Source: Kribbella aluminosa
Lineage (GTDB): Bacteria > Actinomycetota > Actinomycetes > Propionibacteriales > Kribbellaceae
Length of the DNA stretch: 64,000 bases
Assembly (NCBI RefSeq): GCF_017876295.1
Contig: NZ_JAGINT010000002.1
Span: 2,976,001-3,040,000, forward strand
Direction: 5' to 3'
Position 1 is the first letter of the stretch, and each line of letters starts with the position of its first letter. The notes under the pieces are model-generated. The model ran no database searches. It saw nothing but the letters and a program-made list of their open reading frames with translations, and was not told the origin of the DNA. The translations under genes and the position numbers were made by a program. Of this stretch, positions 9,219-17,598 are shown in pieces.

Positions 9219-10478
9219 TCAGGACTGTTGCAGCGCCGTACGTGCTTCGGTGGCGGCCTGCTTGAGGGCTTCCTCGGGGGTGACATCTCCACGGAGGGCG
9301 GCCTGGACGTGCGGTGCGAGGATCGTCATCACCTGACGCGACGCAGGTGACGGCTCACCGGGATTCGCATTCGCCAGGGCGGCCCGCATCGCCGTCAGGT
9401 CCGGTGTCGACTTGTCGAGCTGCACGTCTCTGCGGGTCGGGAAGTTGCCTGCAGCCCCTATCAGGGACTTCTGGAACGTGGGCGAACTGAGGTACTCGAG
9501 GACCTGGTACGCCGCGGCGCGGTTCTTGCTCTTGTTGATCGAGGTCAGGGCGAGCAGACCGGGACCGCCGTACGTGACGGGTGCCTTCCCGGCGATCGGC
9601 CGGCCCAGGACCACGGTCTGCTTGCCGAGCGCTGCGCGGAGCTGGCCGAGCTCGGGCAACGAGGTCAGCTGCCGGAGCCCGACCTTGCCCGCGGCCATCG
9701 GCGAGCCTTCGATCGCGACCCCCTCGGTCGCCGCGTCAGCCGGCAGCCCACCGGCCTTCTTCAGGTCGACGAGGAACTGCAGTGCGGCAACGCCTTGCGG
9801 TGAGTCGAAGGCGACGTCCTTGCCGTCCTGACTAAAGATTCGCCCGCCCGCCTGCCAGACGAGGGGATAGAACGACATGTTCAATGTCTGCTCGGGGTTT
9901 CCGGCATAGTCCATGACGGCCACGCCCCGGCGCGCCAGGACCGGCGCCGCCGCCTTGATGTCGGACCAGGTACGCGGGAGCGCGACGCCCGCGTCGGTGA
10001 AGACCTTGGTGTTGTAGGCGGTGGTGAAGATGTTCTGGAAGATCGGTACGCCGTAGGTCTTGCCGCCGAAGGTCGCCGCCCGCAGAGAGCCCGGGTAGAA
10101 CCGACCGCGCGACGCGGAGACGGCGTCGTCAACGGGGAGCAAGCCGCCCACCTTGAGGTACGTCGCTGCTTGGTCGGGCGTGATGAGGACGATGTCGGGG
10201 CCGGAGCCGGCGGCGAGTGCGGCGGAGATCTGTGCGTCGCGCTTGTCGAAGGTCTGCAGCTGGATCTCCAGGTGCGTGCCAGGATGTGCCTTCTCGAAGC
10301 TCTGCGTCGCGTCCTGCCAGAACTTCTTGCTGGCGGCCGGATCCTTGATGACCGGGTACATCCAGAGGACCACCTTGCCGTTTGCATCTCCCGGCGAGTT
10401 CTCGCCGGAGGTGCAGCCGGTGAGGCTGAGTGCCGTGGCCACGACGGCTGTCGCGGCCACGAAGAGGCGTCGTTTCAC
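9219..10478 (-). CDS. Sugar ABC transporter solute-binding lipoprotein
   Basis: Extracellular sugar-binding protein (family 1) of 419 residues. It starts at GTG 10478 with AAGGAG upstream and has a lipoprotein signal peptide with lipobox SLTGC (Cys about residue 22). The mature part shows KVVLWMYPVI, the GPDIVLITPDQA hinge strand, and late PAPVTYGGPGLLAL, as in MalE/UgpB-like proteins. It captures the sugar for the two permeases downstream. Its coding frame is continuous with the sulfatase upstream with no stop between them (see the sulfatase entry). The internal GTG, ribosome site and signal peptide argue that it is normally made as a separate protein. Confidence 0.88.
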   Translation of the reverse strand: MKRRLFVAATAVVATALSLTGCTSGENSPGDANGKVVLWMYPVIKDPAASKKFWQDATQSFEKAHPGTHLEIQLQTFDKRDAQISAALAAGSGPDIVLITPDQAATYLKVGGLLPVDDAVSASRGRFYPGSLRAATFGGKTYGVPIFQNIFTTAYNTKVFTDAGVALPRTWSDIKAAAPVLARRGVAVMDYAGNPEQTLNMSFYPLVWQAGGRIFSQDGKDVAFDSPQGVAALQFLVDLKKAGGLPADAATEGVAIEGSPMAAGKVGLRQLTSLPELGQLRAALGKQTVVLGRPIAGKAPVTYGGPGLLALTSINKSKNRAAAYQVLEYLSSPTFQKSLIGAAGNFPTRRDVQLDKSTPDLTAMRAALANANPGEPSPASRQVMTILAPHVQAALRGDVTPEEALKQAATEARTALQQS

Positions 10479-11831
10479 GTGGCTCTCCTTGCCTTGGGCA
10501 ACTGCGGAGTTCAGCAGTTCGAGGGTGTGCTGGTGTCGGGGGCTGACGGTGGAAGGGGCCAGCAGTGGATCGCCCTCGCGGTGCATCCAGTCGAGGAGCA
10601 GCCGGGCGAGTGAGCGGACGGTTTCCTGGTGGTCCGGTTCGTCGGCCAGGTTCGTCGTTTCCGCAGGATCTGCGGTGAGGTCGTAGAGCTCGAGCGGAGC
10701 AGTCGATCCGACTGCCGGCCCGGCCAACGCGGCGGGGGTGCTCCGATGTATCCACGACTGGGTCGGGTCCATTGCCTGTGGGGCGTTGGAGAAGTTGGCG
10801 ATCAGTTTGAACTCAGGGGTCCGCACTGATCTGCGGGGGTCGTAGTAGATGTGGTGGGTGAGTTGCCCGAGGACCGCGCGTGCGGTGTCGTTGCGGCCCT
10901 CGACGAGGCCGGTCAGGCTGGAGCCGCTGACGCCGTCGACCGGGTGATCGATCAGGTCGAACAGGGTGGGTACGACGTCGACATGGCTGACCTGCGTACG
11001 GACGCGGGTGCCTTGCCAGGCGGGCCGTCCCGGCGCCCGGATCATCAAGGCGACCTCCAGGCCAGGGTCGTACAGGGTGCACTTGGCGCGCGGCAATGCC
11101 AGCCCGTGATCGGTGGTGAAGACCACGATCGTGTCGTCGCGAAGCCCGGAGCTGTCGAGGGCGGTGAGGATCCGCCCTACGCCATCGTCCAACCGCCGTA
11201 CGGCGCCCTGCAGTTCCGCGATCTCCTCGTGCGCGCCCGGATCGTCGCGCAGGAATGCCGGCACCGACACCCCCAGGCTGCTGTCCGGCCGGATGTCCGG
11301 CCCGAGGAACCCCATCACGCCCGGACGGTCACGGTCGGACGGCGACCGGTGCGGTTCGTGGAACCCGACCTGCAGATACCACGGTTCGTCGCTCCGGGCC
11401 GACGCCTGCACCGACTCGATCGCACGGTCGGCGACGGTGGTGTGGTGGTGGTCGGTGCGGACCCGGTCGAAGCCGAGACGCCGGGCGACCTCGACGTCAG
11501 GCAGGGTGCGTGATTCGTGGTGGACGCCGATGAGTTCGGTGCGATACCCGGCCGTCCGGAGCCGCCGCGCGAGATGGATCGACGGGTCGTTCAGGTCCCA
11601 GTCGAACGGGCTGTGCGTCAGGCCGAGCACACCGTTGCGTTGTGGGTACGTGCCGGTGAACAGGGCTGCTCGGGCGGGGCTACAGTGCGGCGCGGCCGAG
11701 AAGGCCAGGTCGAAGACGGCGGATTCCGCTGCCAGACGGTCGAGGCTAGGGGTGTGTACGGTCGGTACGCCGTAGCAGCCGAGGAACCGCCCCAGGTCGT
11801 GGCAGTGGATGAAGAGGATGTTGGGCCTCAT
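9219..11831 (-). CDS. Sulfatase (type I, Cys signature) reading in frame into the solute-binding protein
   Basis: Formylglycine-dependent sulfatase in its first ~435 residues. The metal-binding Asp is in HCHDLG (residue 12), and the CSPAR signature has its Cys at residue 50, the site converted to formylglycine. FTTDHGLALPRAK supplies the second metal and sulfate contacts. Homologues of this N-sulphoglucosamine-sulfohydrolase-like group normally end near the LDWMHREGDPLL segment. Here the frame has no stop there and continues for 419 codons through the whole solute-binding protein, including its signal peptide, giving one 870-codon ORF. A TGA lies in another frame at the LELLNS codons, so a single small indel in the last ~60 codons could have removed the stop. 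No export signal precedes the sulfatase, so it would act on imported sulfated sugars in the cytoplasm. Confidence 0.82.
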   Translation of the reverse strand: MRPNILFIHCHDLGRFLGCYGVPTVHTPSLDRLAAESAVFDLAFSAAPHCSPARAALFTGTYPQRNGVLGLTHSPFDWDLNDPSIHLARRLRTAGYRTELIGVHHESRTLPDVEVARRLGFDRVRTDHHHTTVADRAIESVQASARSDEPWYLQVGFHEPHRSPSDRDRPGVMGFLGPDIRPDSSLGVSVPAFLRDDPGAHEEIAELQGAVRRLDDGVGRILTALDSSGLRDDTIVVFTTDHGLALPRAKCTLYDPGLEVALMIRAPGRPAWQGTRVRTQVSHVDVVPTLFDLIDHPVDGVSGSSLTGLVEGRNDTARAVLGQLTHHIYYDPRRSVRTPEFKLIANFSNAPQAMDPTQSWIHRSTPAALAGPAVGSTAPLELYDLTADPAETTNLADEPDHQETVRSLARLLLDWMHREGDPLLAPSTVSPRHQHTLELLNSAVAQGKESHVKRRLFVAATAVVATALSLTGCTSGENSPGDANGKVVLWMYPVIKDPAASKKFWQDATQSFEKAHPGTHLEIQLQTFDKRDAQISAALAAGSGPDIVLITPDQAATYLKVGGLLPVDDAVSASRGRFYPGSLRAATFGGKTYGVPIFQNIFTTAYNTKVFTDAGVALPRTWSDIKAAAPVLARRGVAVMDYAGNPEQTLNMSFYPLVWQAGGRIFSQDGKDVAFDSPQGVAALQFLVDLKKAGGLPADAATEGVAIEGSPMAAGKVGLRQLTSLPELGQLRAALGKQTVVLGRPIAGKAPVTYGGPGLLALTSINKSKNRAAAYQVLEYLSSPTFQKSLIGAAGNFPTRRDVQLDKSTPDLTAMRAALANANPGEPSPASRQVMTILAPHVQAALRGDVTPEEALKQAATEARTALQQS

Positions 11832-11837
11832 CGTGGC

Positions 11838-12866
11838 TCAGGCCATTCTCGCGAGTGCGGCGGGGGTGACCGCGTGCTCGAGCGGCCGGCCATCGAGGTG
11901 CCGGCGGATCTCGTCGATGACGATCTGCCCCGCGCGGAGGCGTGATTCGCGGGTCGCGCCCGCGACGTGCGGTGAGACGAGCACGTTCGGGAGCCGGGTC
12001 CAGCGATCGCCGGCCGGGAGCGGTTCGCTGTCGAACACGTCCAGGGCCGCATCCAGCCGCCCTGACGAGACCTCGTCGTACAAGGCGTCCAGGTCGATGA
12101 TCGAGGCACGGGCGGTGTTGACGACCCCGGCGCCGTCCGGCAGCAGGGCGAGCGCGTGCGCGTCGATCAGGTGGTGCGTCTCGGGAATGCCCGGTGCGTG
12201 GATCGAGAGTACGTCGGTGCGCGGCAGCAGGGTCGCGAGATCGGCCGCGTACGGCGCCAGCGGGTCCCCGGGTGGCAGGTAAGGATCGTAGACGCGGACC
12301 TCCGCGCCCAGGGCACGGACCGCCGCGATGTAGGCACGGCCCGTTCGGGACGCGCCGACGACCGTAACCCTGGCTCCACGGAGCTCCCGGGCGCGAGGGA
12401 TCTTCCTGGCGCGCTCCCAGCCGCCCTTTCTCCGGAGGCCATGATCCAGGCGGGGGACGCGTCGCAGGAGTGCCAGGGAGTAAGTGAGCGCCAGTTCGGC
12501 GACGGCCGGCGCCATCGCGTCGCCTGCCTGCGAGATCGGGATGCCGCGCTGCCAGAAGTCGGGTCCGGTGATCGACCTCAACGACGACGCCGCATGTGCG
12601 ACGAACCGCAGCCGCGGCGCCAGTGCGAGCCGGTCGGCGGTGATACATGGGAATCCCCAGGCCGACACGAGGATCTCCACCCGGGCCATCGTCTTCCCGA
12701 ACGCACCGAGGTCCTGGAGTGCAGCCGTGGTGGTGACGCGGACGCGGCCCAGTTCGTCGAGCGCCTGCCGTGCGGTCGCCGGGAAGAAGGCGCCTCGCTC
12801 GGGCTCGTCGACCGCGAGCAGGATGCCTGGCCCGCCCGCGAGATCCGTTCCGCAGTGTGTCTCCAT
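11838..12866 (-). CDS. D-2-hydroxyacid dehydrogenase family oxidoreductase (paralogue)
   Basis: NAD-dependent 2-hydroxyacid dehydrogenase of 342 residues, first gene of the leftward sulfatase/transport/lyase operon. The cofactor turn is VVGASRTGRA, again a Ser/Arg variant. Catalytic positions are Arg in NTARASIID, Glu in FDSEPLPAGD, and His in VSPHVAGATRES. It is a paralogue of the enzyme at 505-1518, sharing the WGxP and APRLR patterns. The ATG at 12866 has no obvious Shine-Dalgarno sequence, so a leaderless transcript is possible. An imperfect GTCTC-N8-GAGAC inverted repeat overlaps the start (12859-12876) and could be a regulator site. It ends 6 nt before the sulfatase start. Confidence 0.88.
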   Translation of the reverse strand: METHCGTDLAGGPGILLAVDEPERGAFFPATARQALDELGRVRVTTTAALQDLGAFGKTMARVEILVSAWGFPCITADRLALAPRLRFVAHAASSLRSITGPDFWQRGIPISQAGDAMAPAVAELALTYSLALLRRVPRLDHGLRRKGGWERARKIPRARELRGARVTVVGASRTGRAYIAAVRALGAEVRVYDPYLPPGDPLAPYAADLATLLPRTDVLSIHAPGIPETHHLIDAHALALLPDGAGVVNTARASIIDLDALYDEVSSGRLDAALDVFDSEPLPAGDRWTRLPNVLVSPHVAGATRESRLRAGQIVIDEIRRHLDGRPLEHAVTPAALARMA

Positions 12867-12902
12867 AAATCGAGACGGTATGCACCATCATTCCTTTTGT
12901 CA

Positions 12903-14084
12903 ATGACCGAAGTAAGCCATAATGATTCTGTGAACTCGACTCGGACCCGGGTAGGAAGCAAGCAGTTGATTCGTGAGATCAACGAGGCACTGGTCCTCGA
13001 CGCCGTCCGCTCCGGCGGCGTGATCTCACGCTCGGCGATCGTGCGGTCGACCGGCCTGAGTGCCGCCACGGTGACCGGTATCGCCGGTCGCCTCGTCGGG
13101 CTCGGCCTGCTAACCGAGGTGGACGAGCTCCGCGGCACCGGCGGCCGGCCGGCCCGGCTGCTCGGCCTCGGCCGGGAGGCCGTGTTCGCCGTCGGGGTGC
13201 GGCTGTCGGCCGACGCCGTACTGGCTGTTCTCGTCGACCTGCACGGCGACGTCGTGGCGCGACAAGACGAGCGCCTCGCCGCGCTGGATGTGGACACCGC
13301 CGTGCGGACGATCACCCGGGCCGTGAAAGGCGTCTCGAAAAGCGTTGGAAACAAGGTGATCGGAATCGGCGTCGCGGTGTCGGGCGTCGTCGATCGAGCC
13401 GGCGGCGTGGTCCGCCACTCGGGATCGCTCGGCTGGGAGGACGTTGGCTTCGCAGCGCAACTCGGGACGGCGCTCGACCTGCCGGTGACCGTGGACAGTT
13501 ATGCGAACAGCTTCGCGAACGGTCTGCTCCAGTACGGCACGGAGTTCAGTGGTCGCGACCTCGTCGTCTACAGCATCGGCGTGAGCCTCGGTGCAGCCGT
13601 CGTCGTCGCGGGCCGCATCCACCGAGGGCACAACGGCACCGCCGGCGGTTTCGCGCATACCCGTGTCTTCGCTGCCGGAGCCCCCTCGCGGCCGTGCCAC
13701 TGTGGATCCTCGGACTGCTTGGAGGCGTGGGCGTCGCGCTGGGGGATGGAGCGCGAGGCGCAACGTAACGAGCTGTCGTGGAACGACGTGACCAAGGCCA
13801 CCTCGCCGGTCAGAGCACGGATCGTCGAGGCGGCGGCCGGCAGGTTGGCGCTGGGCATCGCCGCATCCTCGAAGGCACTCGGCCCGGAGACGATCGTGAT
13901 CGCGACCACTCTGGAGGCCGACCTGCCGGAACTCGCGACGGCAACGATCGCCCGTCTCCAGGCGGAGTACGAACACGAACCGTATCCCGCACCGGCGATG
14001 CATCACGCCGCCGCCGACGGCGAGACCCTGGCCAGGGGTGTCGCCTACGAGGTGCTCGACGGCGTCTTCAGTCCTTTTCGGTGA
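12903..14084 (+). CDS. ROK-family transcriptional regulator
   Basis: Predicted sugar-responsive repressor of about 393 residues. An N-terminal winged helix-turn-helix is visible (ISRSAIVRSTGLSAATVTGIAGRLVGLGLL), followed by a ROK kinase-like domain with the zinc-binding motif HCGSSDCLEAWAS. It is divergent from the 12866 operon with only 36 nt between, so it most likely controls that operon and itself. The ATG at 12903 and the GTG at 12930 are both possible starts and neither has a good ribosome site; both leave the HTH intact. ROK repressors usually release DNA on binding a mono- or disaccharide, but the ligand here is not predictable. Confidence 0.87.
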   Translation: MTEVSHNDSVNSTRTRVGSKQLIREINEALVLDAVRSGGVISRSAIVRSTGLSAATVTGIAGRLVGLGLLTEVDELRGTGGRPARLLGLGREAVFAVGVRLSADAVLAVLVDLHGDVVARQDERLAALDVDTAVRTITRAVKGVSKSVGNKVIGIGVAVSGVVDRAGGVVRHSGSLGWEDVGFAAQLGTALDLPVTVDSYANSFANGLLQYGTEFSGRDLVVYSIGVSLGAAVVVAGRIHRGHNGTAGGFAHTRVFAAGAPSRPCHCGSSDCLEAWASRWGMEREAQRNELSWNDVTKATSPVRARIVEAAAGRLALGIAASSKALGPETIVIATTLEADLPELATATIARLQAEYEHEPYPAPAMHHAAADGETLARGVAYEVLDGVFSPFR

Positions 14085-14241
14085 GTTCGCCGAAGCGCTC
14101 TCTGTTCGGTCTCCTGACCGACCCGGGCCCGCGGGGCGACGGTGCGTCCTGCGAATACGTCGACGTGTCGCCACGGAGACGCAGGCCACCTCGGCGACCT
14201 GACGCAACGTCGTCCGCTAGGCCCGAGACGGTCTCATCGGA

Positions 14242-16377
14242 TCAGGACGTCTTCAGGGAGATGTCGTCGAGCAGGAAGTCGGTCTGCTCACCCTGATCTT
14301 CGTCGCTGACGAAGCGCAGGGTGACTGTGTGCCCCGCGAATCGGCTGAGATCGATCACCCGGTGCGCATAGGACGGGACCTTGTCAGTGTTGTACCAGGT
14401 GTAGACCGTTGCGCTCTGGTTGCCGTCGATCACCTGTAGGGCGAGGCTGTCGGGTTTGGCCGCGGTCGGCTCCGCGCTGTTGATCCGCAGGTAGAAGCCC
14501 AGCAGGCTGGTTCCCTTCGCCGGTACCGCGACCGTTTGGCTCAACGTGTCCTCGTTCGGTACTCCGTTGCCGCCCATCCACGCGTAGTACCTGCCGGAGT
14601 GGGCGGGATAGTAGCCGAACGTCCCCACGACACCACCAGTCCAGCTCCACCCCGCGCCCTGGTCTTCCAGCCCCCCGTTGACCACGGACTCGCGGCGCTT
14701 CACATCGCGGTAGTCGATCGTGTGCTCGTACAGGACGTCGCGAGCCTTCCTGCCCACCGAGAGGCCGGACTTGGCCCGATCGACGTTGAACCATTCATCG
14801 AACGTGTCGGAGGCGTAGTTGTCCATGTTCACAAGGGTCTTCTGCGGGCCGCCATCGACGTCGCGCCACAGCGCGATCATCGCGCCGGCGATCCTTCCCT
14901 CGACCGCGTCGCCGTTGTCCGGGTTCGATCTGGCCGGTGCCTGGGTGGTGTCCTGGAAGCCCGTCTGCATGAGGTCCATCCAGTCGGTCACGTTGTAGTA
15001 GTAGCGGCCGTCGCCCATGGCGTAGCCGGCCACGGCGTTCGCGAAGCCCTCGGTCCACGCGCACATCGCACCGGTCGCGCGGTGCAGAGAGTGCGGCGAT
15101 GGGCAGTCGCCTGCCGGCCAGTACCAGTTGTAGAGCAGGTGCTGGAGGTTGTGTCCAGCCTCGTGAACGACGGGGTGGCGGGCGTCGGGCATCGCATCGG
15201 TCAGGAACGCCGCGCGGATCGCCGGGTCGGTGTTGTAGTACCCCCCGTTGGTGTTGCCGGGCGCCCACCGGGCCTTCAGCTTGGAGCAGTTGGTCGTCTC
15301 CGCGGCGGTCCAGCACTGAGTGCCCGATCCACGCATCGCGTAGATGTTGTTGATGACGTCAAAGGCATCGAAGGCCCGCATGTGCAGGGCGTCAGGCGTA
15401 GTGGTGCCGAAGGCCTGCGTGGTTCCCGCCGGTACGTCGGTCAGTGGTGCGACCGCTACGACGTACGGGTTGTCGCCCGTCATGTCGGTGACCTCCCACC
15501 AGTTGGTGCGAGTCGAGAACTGCACCCACAGCCGAGCCAACGGCGGGCCCGAGTGTTTGAAACAGAGCGCATAGCTGCCGTCGGCCGCGCTGGTGACGCC
15601 CGTAGCGAGAGTGGTGGTCGTGGAGTCCGGAGTGGCCTGGCCGACCGCACTGACAGCGAAGCGGCGGCCTGGGTGCCAGACCCCGTCGTACGTGGCGTAG
15701 TTCAGTGTGCCGGTGGCGCAGATCTCATCCGGCGCCGCGGCGGTGCGAGGGGTCTGTGCGGCTTTGCGTTGCGGTACAAGCGAGCCGTTGGTGTAGCGGC
15801 CCGCGGATCGGGTACCGACGGCCGCGTCCTTCGAACTCGCGGCGGTCGTGCCGACGGTGATCTCTTCGGTCGCGTGGGCGCTGCGCTCCTCGGCCGGTGC
15901 GGCGAGGTCGGTCAGGTCGGCCTGGATCTGGGCAGGGCCGGTCACGTCCGCGGCTACCGTGAAGGTCACCGTACGGCCGGACTTGCCGAGCGAGAGCGCA
16001 CTGGTCGCGACAGTGTCGAGGCCTCGCGTGCGTGGCGTGGAGAAACCAGGGGAGGTGATCCGCAGGCCTTGCGGCAGGCGAATCGCGAGCTCGGCTCGCG
16101 GGATGTCGACCTCGGATCGCAGGATGACCGTGGCCGTCGCGGTTTCACCGACGGCGGGCACCCGGTCCAGAGCGACGGTAGCGCTGACGCAACGGGTCGG
16201 CGACTCGTCGTACTTGCTGGCCGGCGGCGCGAGCGTGCACGCCGATTGGGGAGCCTGTGGATCAAGCGCCTGTGCGGCGTGGCCGGCCTGTGGGACAAGT
16301 CCCATGGCGAGCGCCGTGACGAGGATTGCGGCGGATTGTCTGAGCTGCCGACGCGTGAGGTGACAGAGTGGAGACAT
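14242..16377 (-). CDS. Secreted zinc metalloprotease-like protein with C-terminal carbohydrate-binding-type domain
   Basis: Exported protein of 711 residues. Layout: signal peptide (residues 1-35, ending AGHAAQA), a beta-sandwich region with RAELAIRLPQGLRI that resembles a DUF11/Ig-like domain, a second sandwich with DGSYALCF, then a catalytic-looking segment with HEAGHNLQHLLYNWYW near residue 404. HExxH is the zinc and general-base motif of gluzincin/metzincin proteases. The last ~140 residues (VNGGLEDQGAGW to FLLDDISLKTS) form a jelly-roll like CBM or MAM-type domains. The start at 16377 has GGAAGG upstream. It stands alone between the ROK gene and the phosphonate cluster. The third zinc ligand was not identified, so the protease subclass is open. 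Confidence 0.75.
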   Translation of the reverse strand: MSPLCHLTRRQLRQSAAILVTALAMGLVPQAGHAAQALDPQAPQSACTLAPPASKYDESPTRCVSATVALDRVPAVGETATATVILRSEVDIPRAELAIRLPQGLRITSPGFSTPRTRGLDTVATSALSLGKSGRTVTFTVAADVTGPAQIQADLTDLAAPAEERSAHATEEITVGTTAASSKDAAVGTRSAGRYTNGSLVPQRKAAQTPRTAAAPDEICATGTLNYATYDGVWHPGRRFAVSAVGQATPDSTTTTLATGVTSAADGSYALCFKHSGPPLARLWVQFSTRTNWWEVTDMTGDNPYVVAVAPLTDVPAGTTQAFGTTTPDALHMRAFDAFDVINNIYAMRGSGTQCWTAAETTNCSKLKARWAPGNTNGGYYNTDPAIRAAFLTDAMPDARHPVVHEAGHNLQHLLYNWYWPAGDCPSPHSLHRATGAMCAWTEGFANAVAGYAMGDGRYYYNVTDWMDLMQTGFQDTTQAPARSNPDNGDAVEGRIAGAMIALWRDVDGGPQKTLVNMDNYASDTFDEWFNVDRAKSGLSVGRKARDVLYEHTIDYRDVKRRESVVNGGLEDQGAGWSWTGGVVGTFGYYPAHSGRYYAWMGGNGVPNEDTLSQTVAVPAKGTSLLGFYLRINSAEPTAAKPDSLALQVIDGNQSATVYTWYNTDKVPSYAHRVIDLSRFAGHTVTLRFVSDEDQGEQTDFLLDDISLKTS

Positions 16378-16615
16378 GGAGGCCTTCCGGGGACTCGGCG
16401 CAGCACCGACGGTGTGCGCAGGCGGGTGAATCCAGGGACCAACGAAGCCGGGCACACGTTCTGTCGCCGGCTCGGATCGAGATGCCTGCCACGAAGTGGC
16501 TCAATCGATTAAGAGGACGCTAGGGGTGCCTCGTCCGGGCAACAAGGAGCTGGGCATACGCACTCACGAATGCCCCCATTCGCAACTGATGGACCGGATC
16601 GTCAGGTCGAGTCGC

Positions 16616-17509
16616 TCAGCCGGGCCATTCGGCAGTTGCGCGGACCAGGGCGGTGAACGCGTCTTCCGGTGGGGTCAGAATGCGGTCGGCGCGGCGGACG
16701 AGCGAGACCTTACGGAGCGGCGGGGCTGGGCTGATGTCGAGGCACACCAGGAAGCCGACTTCGACCTCACGGCGTACGACGTGCTCGGACAGGACGGCCA
16801 GGCCGAGTCCTTGCTGCACGGCCTCCTTGACTGTGTCCGAGCCCCACAGGTCCCAAGTCTCGACCTGATCCAGGCCCCAGGCGCGTAGGGACTGCTCCTG
16901 CAGCCTTCGGGTCGCCGATCCCGGCTCTCGCAGCAGGAAGCGACTCGTGGCGATGTCGGCCGCGGTAATCGGGCGATCCTGCAGCGCGAAACCGGCCGGC
17001 GCCACCAGGACCATGTCCTCGGTCAGCACGGGTTCGCTGCGCAGCGCCTCGGCCGTCGGGGTGGCTGCGCACAGCCCGAGGCCGACCTCGCCCGCCAGCA
17101 GCCACGACTCGACCGTGTCCTCGTTCCCGACCCGGATCTGGCACGACACCTTGGGTGCGCGGGTCGTGAACTCGCTGATCAGCCGCGGCAGCAGATAGGT
17201 GCCCAGGGTCGTGGTTCCGGCCACCACGAGCTGCCCGGTGTCGAGCCCGCGGTACCCGGCGGTCGCGTGCTCGAGCCGGTCCAGCATGGCGAGAACCTCG
17301 CGCGCATGCCCCACCACGACCGCGCCCGCGGGGGTGGGCTGCGCGCCGTGCGGACCGCGCTGGACCAGGCTCACGCCGAGGCTTCGCTCCAGTTGCCGGA
17401 TGTGGTTGGAAACGGCCGGCTGGCTCATGTAGAGCGACTTCGCCGCCGCGGAGAAGCTGCCTTCGTCGACGACGCGCACCAGGATCTCCAGCTGGGTGAT
17501 ACTGAACAT
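16616..17509 (-). CDS. LysR-family transcriptional regulator, probably of the phosphonate cluster
   Basis: LysR-type regulator of 297 residues. The N-terminal HTH is MFSITQLEILVRVVDEGSFS..AKSLYMSQPAVSNHIRQLER. The effector domain follows, with GTTTLGTYLLPRL and GVGLGLAVLSEH-like turns (QQGLGLAVLSEHVV). The ATG at 17509 has AAAGGCGG 6 nt upstream. It is 89 nt downstream of the aldehyde dehydrogenase on the same strand, at the end of the phosphonate cluster. LysR regulators accompany phosphonoacetate hydrolase genes in other bacteria, where phosphonoacetate or 2-AEP induces expression. A matching box lies at 22975-22989, upstream of phnA. Confidence 0.88.
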   Translation of the reverse strand: MFSITQLEILVRVVDEGSFSAAAKSLYMSQPAVSNHIRQLERSLGVSLVQRGPHGAQPTPAGAVVVGHAREVLAMLDRLEHATAGYRGLDTGQLVVAGTTTLGTYLLPRLISEFTTRAPKVSCQIRVGNEDTVESWLLAGEVGLGLCAATPTAEALRSEPVLTEDMVLVAPAGFALQDRPITAADIATSRFLLREPGSATRRLQEQSLRAWGLDQVETWDLWGSDTVKEAVQQGLGLAVLSEHVVRREVEVGFLVCLDISPAPPLRKVSLVRRADRILTPPEDAFTALVRATAEWPG

Positions 17510-17598
17510 CGGCCGCCTTTCGTGCGAGAACGCGGCCATCGTCGCACGAGGAGGTGAAGCCGGAACAGACTCCGAGCGTCCGTTTTCCGGCGTCGTCG

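Noticed and set aside
12156..12902. Upstream extension of the ROK regulator frame to 642 codons
   Set aside because: It is antisense to the hydroxyacid dehydrogenase and lacks family similarity; the HTH begins after 12903.
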